Shown here in pieces: positions 48,090-56,484 of a DNA stretch of 64,000 nt. The stretch comes from an uncultured Spirochaetales bacterium. GTDB lineage: Bacteria > Spirochaetota > Spirochaetia > Sphaerochaetales > Sphaerochaetaceae. Both the position numbers and the translations under genes were made by a program. The stretch spans positions 107,828 through 171,827 of the forward strand of contig CALXKL010000005.1 of the NCBI GenBank assembly GCA_944388965.1, in the 5' to 3' direction. A model generated the notes under the pieces. It had not been told where the DNA came from. It ran no database searches and saw only the letters and a program-made list of their open reading frames with translations. The stretch's first letter is position 1. Every line of letters begins with the position of its first letter.

Positions 48090-49417
48090 CCGACAGGGAG
48101 TATCTTGTACACGACAGGCCGATGAAGGCGATTCTCGTCTTCGCGATACCGATGATGCTGGCCTCGTTCTTCCAGCAGATCTACACCCTTGCGGACTCCA
48201 TCATCGTCGGCCGCTTCATAGGCGAGGGCGCCCTTGCCGCCGTAGGCGCCTCCACAGCACTGGTGAATGTGTTCATTGCTGTCGCGACGAGCGGTGCGAC
48301 CGGAGCAAGCGTCATAACGGGAAGGGCCTTCGGGGCCGGGCGCCAAAGCGAACTCAAGGATGGAATCGTCACATGCATCGTGTTTTTCACCGTCCTGTCT
48401 GTGCTGCTGTCCGTGGCAGGACTCGTCTTCTGTCGCCGCATAATGGTCGCACTCGGCACGCCTGCCGATATCCTGGACGATTCAGTGCTCTATCTTGGAA
48501 TCTACTTTCTCGGTCTGCCTTTCCTCTTCCTGTACAACGTCCTTTCGTCCATCTTCAACTCTCTTGGCCGGTCCACGATACCGCTTGTCCTCCTGGTCTT
48601 CTCATCACTACTGAACATTGTGCTCGACATCGTCGCAGTCGCTTTTCTGGGCATGGGCATAGCGGGAGCCGCCTGGGCGACTCTCTTCTCACAGGCGCTA
48701 TCAGCCGTAATATCGTCAATTGTGCTTGCAAGAGTGGTCGGGGAGTTCAAGGACTGTCCAAGGGGGACCTTCTCATCCGGATCGCTCAGACAGATGCTGT
48801 CCATCGCCGTTCCGTCGATTCTCCAGCAGTCGTCTATCACCATCGGGATGATGCTTGTGCAGAGCGTGGTCAACATCTTCGGCTCCCAGGTTCTTGCAGG
48901 CTATAGCGCAGCGATACGGGTGGACGGGTTCGTGACTGTTCCGTTCTTCTCCCTTGGCAATGCGATGAGCTCGTATACCGCGCAGAACATCGGTGCGGGC
49001 AGGAGGGACAGAATCTCAAAGGGATACCATGACGCATGCATCGTCATAGCCGTATCCGGAATCCTGATCTCCATAGGCCTGACTCTTTTCCATGAACAGA
49101 TCGTATCCCTGTTCATCGCGGATGGAGGAAGCGCCGAGGCCAGGATGGCCGGAGGCGGATACATGTCCTTTCTGGGCTGCTTCTACTGGATACTAGGCCT
49201 TGCGGTAGTCACCGGCGGAGTGCTCAGGGGAATGGGGAGAATGGGACTGTTCACCCTGGGCAGCATCGGGAACCTCGCCCTGCGTGTCCTGGGCTCCATG
49301 ACGCTTGCCCCGGTATTCGGAGTCCAGGTGGTCTGGTATGTCGTACCCTTCGGCTGGATCGTCTATCTGGCCCTATGTCTTGCGGCCTACAGGAAATGTA
49401 CGCTGAAGGGACGATGA
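48086..49417 (+). CDS. MATE-family efflux protein (second copy)
   Basis: A 443-residue MATE transporter with about twelve membrane helices. N-terminal block FAIPMMLASFFQQIYTLADSIIVGRFIGEGALAAVGAS; second-half block LSIAVPSILQQSSITIGMMLVQSVVN and SYTAQNIGAGRRDRISKGYHD are typical. It is not a recent duplicate of the MATE gene at 21.4 kb: the two differ clearly in sequence. Its start overlaps the mutS stop. The exported substrate is unknown. Confidence 0.92.
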   Translation: MTDREYLVHDRPMKAILVFAIPMMLASFFQQIYTLADSIIVGRFIGEGALAAVGASTALVNVFIAVATSGATGASVITGRAFGAGRQSELKDGIVTCIVFFTVLSVLLSVAGLVFCRRIMVALGTPADILDDSVLYLGIYFLGLPFLFLYNVLSSIFNSLGRSTIPLVLLVFSSLLNIVLDIVAVAFLGMGIAGAAWATLFSQALSAVISSIVLARVVGEFKDCPRGTFSSGSLRQMLSIAVPSILQQSSITIGMMLVQSVVNIFGSQVLAGYSAAIRVDGFVTVPFFSLGNAMSSYTAQNIGAGRRDRISKGYHDACIVIAVSGILISIGLTLFHEQIVSLFIADGGSAEARMAGGGYMSFLGCFYWILGLAVVTGGVLRGMGRMGLFTLGSIGNLALRVLGSMTLAPVFGVQVVWYVVPFGWIVYLALCLAAYRKCTLKGR

Positions 49418-49446
49418 AGTCCTTCATCGTTGCCTTCCTCTTCCTA

Positions 49447-49476
49447 TTGACAATATGAGGCAGTAAGTTCTATTCT
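49447..49476 (+). promoter_or_regulatory. Promoter of the rimP-nusA-infB operon
   Basis: TTGACA (49447-49452) and TATTCT (49471-49476) are 18 nt apart in the spacer after the MATE gene. Transcription would start near 49483, placing the strong terminator at 49501-49532 inside the leader. Confidence 0.6.
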
Positions 49477-49500
49477 CAGGATAGTTCAATTTTCTTTTGG

Positions 49501-49532
49501 AAAAGGAACCCGTCACGGAGTTCCTTTTTTTT
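49501..49532 (+). terminator. Intrinsic terminator in the rimP leader (attenuator candidate)
   Basis: AAAAGGAAC (49501-49509) pairs with GTTCCTTTT (49520-49528), with a 10-nt loop, and is followed by a run of eight T (49525-49532). It lies 11 nt before rimP. It may end the mutS-MATE transcript, attenuate the rimP operon, or both. Upstream TTTCTTT (49491-49497) can pair with AAAGGAA (49502-49508), which would disrupt the terminator stem. Confidence 0.85.
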
Positions 49533-49543
49533 GTGGGTAGGAG

Positions 49544-50035
49544 ATGCTGGATAGAGAAATCGAGAAGAATCCGCTATTTGTGCAGATGGACGCTCTCGTC
49601 AGTCCCATGGGCTTCAGAGTCGTCGATGTGTACAGGAACGACAGACCGGGTGGAATACAGCTCCACCTGACGGTCTTCAGCGGCGACCACGAAGTCAACA
49701 CGGACGACCTCGCCGCTGTCTACAATGTGGTCTATCCCCGTTTCTGCGTACTGTGGAACACGAGGGACCTGGAGCTCGAGGTGTCCTCTCCAGGGATGCA
49801 GAGGGTATTCAGGGACTGGTACGAGTTCAGCGTCTTTTGTGGAAGACTCGTGCGACTCTACTCGAACAGATGGTCTTCGAACATCGAGGCCGTAATAGTA
49901 TCATGTGACGACGATAGCGTCACGCTAGGCGACGTGCTCATCGTCGACAGGAACGAGAAGATGGATGAACTGGTCCTGGCCCGTGACGAGGTCCAGAAGG
50001 CCAGACTGACATACCGCTGGGAGGAGAAGAAGTAA
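49544..50035 (+). CDS. rimP: Ribosome maturation factor RimP
   Basis: RimP of 163 residues, needed for 30S subunit maturation. Core motifs: MGFRVVDVYRNDRPGGIQLHL at the N-terminal domain, LELEVSSPGMQRVFRD (the conserved EVSSPGxxR) and the C-terminal SH3-like domain. The ATG at 49544 follows AGGAG with no spacer, which is a poor arrangement; an upstream in-frame stop prevents an earlier start. It is first in the operon with nusA 1 nt away. Confidence 0.92.
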   Translation: MLDREIEKNPLFVQMDALVSPMGFRVVDVYRNDRPGGIQLHLTVFSGDHEVNTDDLAAVYNVVYPRFCVLWNTRDLELEVSSPGMQRVFRDWYEFSVFCGRLVRLYSNRWSSNIEAVIVSCDDDSVTLGDVLIVDRNEKMDELVLARDEVQKARLTYRWEEKK

Positions 50036-50036
50036 G

Positions 50037-51524
50037 ATGTCAACAGATCTCAAGGAAGCCATCAGGCTGATGATTGAAGAGAAGAACTATACCCATGACA
50101 TGGTTCTCGAGACGATCAGGGAGTTCGTCAAGGCCGCATACAAGAGGAAGTACGGCACCGACCAGAACGTCGAGATCAGCTTCTCCGACGATGACGAGCT
50201 CACGGTGTGTGCAAGGAAGACCGTCGTCGACGAGGACCACTATTACAACGAGGTCACCGAGATCCCCCTTGACGAGGCCCAGGAGCTTACGGAGGATGTC
50301 GATCTCGGCGACGAGGTCCTCATTCCACTTGATCTGTCCACATTCGACCGTGGCTCAGTCCAGTCCGCGAAGCAGCGTGCGCAGCAGAGCTTCAAGGAAG
50401 TGCAGAACAACAGGACCTACAAGGAGTTCAAGGCGAAGGAGGGAGAGATCATCCTTTGCATCGTCAACTCCGAGCTTCCCAACGGGGACTTCAGACTGAA
50501 CGTCGGTGGTGGAGTCGAGGGCCTTCTTCCCAGGAAGAACCAGTCCCCCCGTGAGGTATATGAACCGGGCGGAGAGGTCAAGTGCTATCTCGAGAAGGTG
50601 GAGAACGCCGACAACGTACGCGACCCGCAGGTCAACATCAAGGGACGCAAGCAGAAGAAGGACGTCAGGATCATCCTCTCGAGAACCAGCCCCAGGCTTG
50701 TCGAGAAGCTGCTTGCCATCCAGGTTCCCGAGATCTATGACCGTGAGGTCGAGATCGTCAAGTGCGTCCGCCAGGCTGGAATAAGGACCAAGGTCGCCGT
50801 CAAGGCCAATAGCCGAGACATCGACCCGGTTGGAGCCACGGTGGGCCTCAAGGGCAACAGGATCCAGAGCGTCATCACCGAGATCGAGGGGGAGAAGATC
50901 GACGTCATCCCCTATGACGAGAATCCTATCAACTTCATCGCTTCGGCTCTCACGCCTGCACATGTCGAGAAGGTCTATCTTGTGGACATGGCGACCAGAA
51001 GGGCGATCGCGATCGTGAACCAGAAGGACGTCGGACTCGCCATCGGTCCCAAGGGAAGCAACGTCAACCTTGCAAACAGCCTGTGCGACTGGATGATCGA
51101 GGTCATGACACAGGAGCAGTTCGACGAACTCGACCTCACCCAGGAGACCCGGGAGAGGGCAGAGGCGATCTTCGTGCAGCCTGCGGCTGATTCCATCGTC
51201 AATGACGACGGCAGGACGCTGTCCGCACAGGAGCTCGGAATCGGCGAAGGCGAGACGCTTCTCAGCGATCTCAACATCTCCTCCGACCTCGTCGCGAAGC
51301 TCAACTTCCATGACGTGTATACCGCCGAGGAGTACTTCAACCTCTCCGATGAGGAGCTTGCCGAAATCGGCCTGAGCGACGAGGAGAAGGCGTCCATCAA
51401 CGACTGCATCTATGTCGAGGAGGAGACCGAGGAGGAGTTCATCTGTCCCAACTGCGGAGCAACGGTGAAGATCGGAACCACCGTCTGCCCCAGCTGTGGA
51501 GCTGAATTCGAATTCGAGGACTGA
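50037..51524 (+). CDS. nusA: Transcription factor NusA with C-terminal zinc ribbon
   Basis: NusA of 495 residues, a transcription elongation and termination factor. The N-terminal RNA-polymerase-binding domain, an S1 domain (GEIILCIVNSELPNGDFRLNV), and two KH domains (TKVAVKANSRDIDPVGATVG; VGLAIGPKGSNVNLAN) are visible, followed by a helix-hairpin-helix-like acidic repeat (SDEELAEIGLSDEEKASI). The last 26 residues form a CX2C-X10-CX2C zinc ribbon (Cys 470, 473, 484, 487), an unusual addition. It precedes infB by 12 nt, as in most bacteria. Confidence 0.96.
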   Translation: MSTDLKEAIRLMIEEKNYTHDMVLETIREFVKAAYKRKYGTDQNVEISFSDDDELTVCARKTVVDEDHYYNEVTEIPLDEAQELTEDVDLGDEVLIPLDLSTFDRGSVQSAKQRAQQSFKEVQNNRTYKEFKAKEGEIILCIVNSELPNGDFRLNVGGGVEGLLPRKNQSPREVYEPGGEVKCYLEKVENADNVRDPQVNIKGRKQKKDVRIILSRTSPRLVEKLLAIQVPEIYDREVEIVKCVRQAGIRTKVAVKANSRDIDPVGATVGLKGNRIQSVITEIEGEKIDVIPYDENPINFIASALTPAHVEKVYLVDMATRRAIAIVNQKDVGLAIGPKGSNVNLANSLCDWMIEVMTQEQFDELDLTQETRERAEAIFVQPAADSIVNDDGRTLSAQELGIGEGETLLSDLNISSDLVAKLNFHDVYTAEEYFNLSDEELAEIGLSDEEKASINDCIYVEEETEEEFICPNCGATVKIGTTVCPSCGAEFEFED

Positions 51525-51536
51525 CAGGGGATATAA

Positions 51537-54131
51537 ATGAGCGAAGAGAAGACAAAGATCAGAGTCATAAAGAAATCCCAGGGCACGACTCCTGCCGTTG
51601 CCCAGACTCCGGCCCAGGGCTCGGGTGCTCCATCAGGTGCACCTGAGAAGAAGGTCGTCGTCATAAAGAAGAAGATCGTCACCGTCAAGGCCAAGGTGAA
51701 GGAGGACAGGAAGGACGAGGATGCGACCGGGAAGAAGGTGGATGATGCCGCCATGTCCGCTTCCGTCACAAAGCCTTCCACTGTTTCCACAGAGCGTCCT
51801 GCAAAGAGCGCTTCCGCACCCCTTGTGCAGCCTTCCCAGTCCAGACTCGCCTCGAGCGTTCCCGCCGCGAACAGGAACCTTGTCGGCGGCGAGAGGGTGA
51901 AGAGCATGGTCACCCATGGCCCTGTCGTCATCAAGAACACCAATCTTCCTCCCGTCCCAGGTCAGATGGTCTCCGGAACCCCGACGAGCAACAGGCCAAG
52001 GGTCGTCGGCATCGTCGGAGGAAGGCCCACCAACACCAGAGGTGGACAGGGCAGATACGGCGGTCCTTCCGGTGGATATCGTCGTCCTGACGGTCAGAAC
52101 AGACCTTTCAACAGGGATGGAGGATTCCGCGGCGGCCAGGGACAGGGAGCCGGCAGGCCCGGATTCGGTCCCAGACCGGGTGCAAGACCGATGGGGCCGG
52201 GTGCCCAGCCTTCTGCTGGACTCGACCTCAACCAGAAGGGCGGTGCCCGTAAGACGACCGGTAAGCGCAAGGACAGCGGCGACTACAGGACACGCCGTGA
52301 CCAGGAAGTCGACTTCCAGTATCAGCAGAAGAAGCGTGAGGAGAGCAAACTCGCGGCGGTACCCAAGTCAATCGACATCATGGAGAACATCACCGTCAGC
52401 GACCTTGCCAGGAAGATGAACCTCAAGGCCAGCGACATCATCTCGAAGCTGTTCAAGATGGGCATGATGGTGACCATCAACCAGCAGATCGACCATGAGA
52501 CGGCCGAGATCATCGCGAACGAGTTCGGCTGCGAGGTCCATCTCGTGTCCCTGTACGACGAGACCGTCATAGAGAGCGAGGAGGACAGGCCGGAGGACAT
52601 GGTCCCGCGTGCCCCCATCGTCACGATCATGGGCCATGTCGACCATGGAAAGACCAAGCTCCTGGATGCCATCCGATCGTCCGATGTCGCAGGTGGCGAG
52701 TTCGGTGGAATCACCCAGCACATCGGCGCCTACAAGGTCAACGTACCTGGACGTGGTGATGTCGTGTTCCTCGACACCCCGGGCCATGCTGCGTTCTCGA
52801 TGATGAGGGCGAGGGGTGCACAGGTCACCGACATCGTCGTCCTCGTCGTCGCAGCCAACGACGGCGTAATGCCTCAGACCCGTGAGGCGATCGACCATGC
52901 AAAGGCTGCAGGGGTTCCCATCATAGTCGCGATCAACAAGTGCGACCTTGCAGATGCGAATCCCGACCGTGTCATGCAGCAGCTTTCCGATATCGGACTC
53001 GTGCCTGAGGAATGGGGTGGACAGACTCTCTACTGCAGGATCTCCGCTCTCAGGAAGGAGGGTATCGAGGACCTTCTCGACACGATCCTCCTCCAGGCCG
53101 AGATGCTCGAGCTGAGGGCCAACCCCAACTGCCGTGCAGTCGGAAAGGTCCTGGAGTCGAGAATCGACCAGGGCAGGGGAACCGTCGCCACCGTCATTGT
53201 CCAGAAGGGTACTCTCCACCAGGGCGACTACTATGTCGCTGGAATCTATCCTGGAAGAGTGCGTGCCATGTTCGACGACAAGGGCAAGAAGATACAGAGC
53301 GCAGGTCCTTCGACACCTGTCGAGATCATCGGTCTGTCCGACATCCCGTCTGCAGGCGATCCGTTCCAGGTCACCGAGGACGAGAAGCAGGCCAGGATGG
53401 TCGGTGCCAAGAGGCAGGAGCTCGAGAGGCTGGGCAATACGACGAGCACGAACAAGGTCACTCTCGAGAACCTCTACGACAAGATCCGCGAAGGCGAGAT
53501 CAAGGACTTCAACGTCATCATCAAGGGTGACGTCCAGGGTTCCGTCGAGGCTCTCCAGGGAACGCTCCAGAAGCTCAGCACGAGCGAGATCAGGCTGAAC
53601 GTCATCAGAGCATCCGCGGGTGCCATCATCGAGAGCGACATCACTCTTGCCGCCGCCTCGAACGCGCTCGTCATCGGCTTCAACGTCCGTCCGACTCCGC
53701 GTGCCCAGGCCCTTGCCGAGCAGGAGAAGGTCGAGATCAGGAAGTACAACATCATCTACGATGTGGTCGACGATATCAAGGCGGCCATGGAGGGCATGCT
53801 GTCGCCTGAGATCCGCGAGATCGATTCCGGCAAGGCAGAGGTCAGGGAGGTCTTCCGCGTTCCCAAGGTCGGGCTTGTCGCAGGATGCTACATCCTCGAA
53901 GGCAAGGTCACCAGAAGCTGCTTCGTGCGCGTGATCAGGGATTCCATCCAGATCAACAAGGAAAACATACACATCGCCTCCCTCAAGCGCTTCAAGGACG
54001 ATGCGAAGGAGGTCACGGCCGGCTACGAATGCGGTATTGGCCTTGAGGACTTCCAGGATCTGCAGAAGGGCGATATCCTCGAGTTCGTCATCATGCAGGA
54101 AGTCGCGAGAAAGCTGGAAGTGGACGTATGA
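51537..54131 (+). CDS. infB: Translation initiation factor IF-2
   Basis: IF-2 of 864 residues, the GTPase that brings initiator tRNA to the 30S subunit. A basic, low-complexity N-terminal extension (about residues 1-250) is rich in Gly, Arg and Pro, with repeats such as [18 protein letters not shown]. Then comes the IF2-N domain ([20 protein letters not shown]), the G domain with [22 protein letters not shown] and NKCD, and the beta-barrel and C-terminal tRNA-binding domains. A GGGGAT lies upstream of the ATG. It overlaps rbfA by 4 nt. Confidence 0.98.
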   Translation: MSEEKTKIRVIKKSQGTTPAVAQTPAQGSGAPSGAPEKKVVVIKKKIVTVKAKVKEDRKDEDATGKKVDDAAMSASVTKPSTVSTERPAKSASAPLVQPSQSRLASSVPAANRNLVGGERVKSMVTHGPVVIKNTNLPPVPGQMVSGTPTSNRPRVVGIVGGRPTNTRGGQGRYGGPSGGYRRPDGQNRPFNRDGGFRGGQGQGAGRPGFGPRPGARPMGPGAQPSAGLDLNQKGGARKTTGKRKDSGDYRTRRDQEVDFQYQQKKREESKLAAVPKSIDIMENITVSDLARKMNLKASDIISKLFKMGMMVTINQQIDHETAEIIANEFGCEVHLVSLYDETVIESEEDRPEDMVPRAPIVTIMGHVDHGKTKLLDAIRSSDVAGGEFGGITQHIGAYKVNVPGRGDVVFLDTPGHAAFSMMRARGAQVTDIVVLVVAANDGVMPQTREAIDHAKAAGVPIIVAINKCDLADANPDRVMQQLSDIGLVPEEWGGQTLYCRISALRKEGIEDLLDTILLQAEMLELRANPNCRAVGKVLESRIDQGRGTVATVIVQKGTLHQGDYYVAGIYPGRVRAMFDDKGKKIQSAGPSTPVEIIGLSDIPSAGDPFQVTEDEKQARMVGAKRQELERLGNTTSTNKVTLENLYDKIREGEIKDFNVIIKGDVQGSVEALQGTLQKLSTSEIRLNVIRASAGAIIESDITLAAASNALVIGFNVRPTPRAQALAEQEKVEIRKYNIIYDVVDDIKAAMEGMLSPEIREIDSGKAEVREVFRVPKVGLVAGCYILEGKVTRSCFVRVIRDSIQINKENIHIASLKRFKDDAKEVTAGYECGIGLEDFQDLQKGDILEFVIMQEVARKLEVDV

Positions 54132-54475
54132 GCACATATTCAGGATCAAGACTGGAGAGCAGGGTGCTCGAGGCCATATCGACGATGATCGTGACAGGTG
54201 TGATCAAGAACCCGCATCTGTCACGGTTCACCTCGGTGACCGAGGTCAGGCTTTCCAGCGACAATGCATATGCCACGGTCTATGTCTCGACGGTCATGGA
54301 GAAGGACCTGGAGCGCAGCGTGAAGGCGCTCAACAGCGCATCGGGCTTCATCCAGACGAAACTTGCGGCCATTCTCAAGACCCGCAACACCCCCGTGCTG
54401 AGGTTCGTCCCCGATACAAGCTATATCGAGGGCGAGAGGATAAACAATCTGATCGACGAGGCGCTTGGAAAGTGA
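54128..54475 (+). CDS. rbfA: Ribosome-binding factor A
   Basis: RbfA of 115 residues, a KH-fold protein that matures the 16S 5' end and supports cold growth. The fold is visible as VLEAISTMIVTGVIKNPHLSRFTSVTEVRLS, AYATVYVSTVM, ALNSASGFIQTKLAAILKTRNTPVLRFVPDTS. It starts inside the infB stop (ATGA) and its stop overlaps the truB GTG. Confidence 0.95.
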   Translation: MSTYSGSRLESRVLEAISTMIVTGVIKNPHLSRFTSVTEVRLSSDNAYATVYVSTVMEKDLERSVKALNSASGFIQTKLAAILKTRNTPVLRFVPDTSYIEGERINNLIDEALGK

Positions 54476-55341
54476 GCGTCTTCTCGGTCATCGTAACCAG
54501 GAAGGAGAGGGATGTGACAAGCTTCTCATCCCTTTCCCCCATAAAGAAGGCCTGTCGAGGAAGCAAGGTCGGACACTGCGGGACCCTCGACAGATTCGCA
54601 TGTGGTCTGATGTGCGTCCTCACCGGTGAGGCGACCAGGCTCAACCCGCTCTTCAGCGGCTTCGACAAGTCGTACAGGGCCCGCATGGTCTTCGGAAGCG
54701 AGACTGACACTCTCGATCCAGAGGGACAGGTGATAAGGACAAGCGACGTCATCCCGTCCGTAGAAGACATCAGAGAGGTCCTACCTTCGTTTCTCGGCGA
54801 GCAGGACCAGACTCCGCCCGTCTATTCGGCGATCCATGTCGGCGGAAGGCGAGCCTATGCACAGGCGCGCAAGGGGGTGGATGTCGAGATGCCTTCCCGG
54901 AGGATACGCATCGATTCGATCTCCATGCTCGACTATGATCCGCCTTATCTCGTCTTCGATGTTTCGGTCAGCAAGGGGACCTATATCCGCTCGCTTGCCC
55001 GCGACATCGCATACAGGCTTGGCAGCGTCGCACATCTGGTCGATCTTGAACGCTATCGCATCGGGCCTTTCACATACGGCGACGTGACGGGGATTCCCGC
55101 CTCGCTCGAGGAAAGCGAGAGGAACCTGGCCAAGGTCATACCAGCAGTGGTCGACTTCGACAGAAGGATGCTTGGAAGACTTGCCGACGGCTACATGTCG
55201 CCACGGGGCATCCTCTCCATCGACATGCCTCAGGAGGTCAGATACAGACTGCACTGCGACGGTCGGCTGGTCGGAGTGGTCGAGAGGAGGGATGATGGAC
55301 GCTGGTCCATCGTCGCACTGGTGAACCGTGAAGATCTATGA
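54472..55341 (+). CDS. truB: tRNA pseudouridine-55 synthase
   Basis: TruB of 289 residues, which makes pseudouridine 55 in the T-loop of tRNAs. The catalytic Asp is in KVGHCGTLDRFACGLMCVL, with YRARMVFGSETDTLDPEG, SAIHVGGRRAYAQARKG and VSKGTYIRSLARDIAYRLG. The start is GTG at 54472, in the rbfA stop codon region. The usual GTLDP/ASG is replaced by GTLDRFA, a small variant. It overlaps ribF by 14 nt. Confidence 0.94.
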   Translation: MSVFSVIVTRKERDVTSFSSLSPIKKACRGSKVGHCGTLDRFACGLMCVLTGEATRLNPLFSGFDKSYRARMVFGSETDTLDPEGQVIRTSDVIPSVEDIREVLPSFLGEQDQTPPVYSAIHVGGRRAYAQARKGVDVEMPSRRIRIDSISMLDYDPPYLVFDVSVSKGTYIRSLARDIAYRLGSVAHLVDLERYRIGPFTYGDVTGIPASLEESERNLAKVIPAVVDFDRRMLGRLADGYMSPRGILSIDMPQEVRYRLHCDGRLVGVVERRDDGRWSIVALVNREDL

Positions 55342-56134
55342 TTTCTGCACACCAATAGAGAAGAGACTGCTGAAGGACGTGCCGATGGCGATCGCCATCG
55401 GAGTCTTCGACGGAGTGCATCTCGGCCACCGTGAGATATTCTCGCGTCTTGCCGGTTACGCCTCGAGCCATGAAGGCGTCAGGACCATGGTGATGACATT
55501 CGCCACAAATCCCAAGGTGGAAGGTTCAAGAGCGCTGGACACGATGCGCCTGAGGACACGCTACATTTCATCATTCGGAATCGATTATGTGGTGGTTATT
55601 GACTTTTCCCGTGATTTCAGTAAGATGTCAGGTCGTGAGTTCATCCGCTTGCTATGTACGATGTGCCGTGTGAAAGCCGTCATAGTCGGGGAGGATTTCA
55701 GATGTGGCAGTCCGTCGGACCAGATTACGGCTGGAGAGTTGTCCGGGACATTCGCCGGTTTCGGCGTGGGCGTCGATGCGCTTGTCATCCCGCCTGTCGA
55801 GGATGCCTGCCATAGAAGAATCTCTTCCACACATATCAGGGCGCTGGTCTCACAAGGTGATCTGGACACGGTTCGCGAACTGTCCGGTCAGCCGTACCAG
55901 TACGATCTGCTGGAAAACAGATTCGTCAGGACGGTTGCGGGATACAGGACCAGGGTCGTGACCGGTCAGCGCCTTCCTGCCGATGGAAGCTACAGGGCAT
56001 CCGTCGTCCTCCTGGATGGAAGGGAAGTGGAAGCTTCGCTTATCATAGACCGGGATGGACTTCTGATAGTCCCCAGGAGCGGAATCGATCTGGTGAAGGC
56101 GGATTCACTTAGAATATTCAGCAAGGAGAACTGA
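55328..56134 (+). CDS. ribF: Bifunctional riboflavin kinase/FAD synthetase
   Basis: RibF of 268 residues; the family makes FMN and FAD from riboflavin. The FAD synthetase part starts [20 protein letters not shown] (HxGH) and ends with [28 protein letters not shown]. The C-terminal kinase part is short, about 75 residues ([21 protein letters not shown]), against roughly 120 usually, and the flavokinase signature (RGHG-PT) is not seen. It may thus be only an adenylyltransferase. The start is GTG at 55328 within the truB 3' end. Its place between truB and rpsO is a common one. Confidence 0.85.
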   Translation: MKIYDFCTPIEKRLLKDVPMAIAIGVFDGVHLGHREIFSRLAGYASSHEGVRTMVMTFATNPKVEGSRALDTMRLRTRYISSFGIDYVVVIDFSRDFSKMSGREFIRLLCTMCRVKAVIVGEDFRCGSPSDQITAGELSGTFAGFGVGVDALVIPPVEDACHRRISSTHIRALVSQGDLDTVRELSGQPYQYDLLENRFVRTVAGYRTRVVTGQRLPADGSYRASVVLLDGREVEASLIIDRDGLLIVPRSGIDLVKADSLRIFSKEN

Positions 56135-56139
56135 AGAAA

Positions 56140-56406
56140 ATGGTAACAAAGGAAACGAAGCAGGAGCTTGTCTCCCAGTTTGGTGGAAACTCCGCCAACA
56201 CCGGTGATGTCGCAGTGCAGGTTGCACTTCTCACGGCCAGGATCAACGATCTGCAGAGCCACTTCAAGATGCATCCCAAGGATCATGCATCCAGACGCGG
56301 TCTTCTCAAGATGGTCGGACAGAGGAGAAGGCTTCTGCGCTATATCAAGAACCGCAACATCAACGAGTACAGGGAGCTGATCGCCAAGCTCGGTCTCAGA
56401 AAGTAA
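56140..56406 (+). CDS. rpsO: 30S ribosomal protein S15
   Basis: S15 of 88 residues, an early-binding 16S rRNA protein of the 30S platform. Normal length; blocks [49 protein letters not shown] and LIAKLGLRK are intact. It begins 5 nt after ribF, preceded by AAGGAG. A hairpin separates it from pnp, as in many bacteria. Confidence 0.98.
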   Translation: MVTKETKQELVSQFGGNSANTGDVAVQVALLTARINDLQSHFKMHPKDHASRRGLLKMVGQRRRLLRYIKNRNINEYRELIAKLGLRK

Positions 56407-56416
56407 GCAATCATCG

Positions 56417-56437
56417 GCCAGGCTCATCGAGTCTGGC
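56417..56437 (+). other. Hairpin between rpsO and pnp
   Basis: GCCAGGCTC (56417-56425) pairs with GAGTCTGGC (56429-56437) over 9 bp with one G-U pair and a 3-nt loop, followed by only TTT. It may be a partial rpsO terminator or a processing site controlling pnp, as known at this junction in Escherichia coli. Confidence 0.65.
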
Positions 56438-56484
56438 TTTGATGCATCATAAAGAACAAGAAAAGAACAGAAAAGGGTCAAGTT

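Noticed and set aside
21371..49417. The two MATE genes as a tandem duplication pair
   Set aside because: They are 27 kb apart and differ clearly in sequence and length, so they are ancient paralogues or separate acquisitions.
52368..54149. 593-residue open frame antisense to infB
   Set aside because: It mirrors the codon pattern of infB on the other strand, has no recognisable domain, and such long antisense frames are expected when G+C is high and codons end in C or G.
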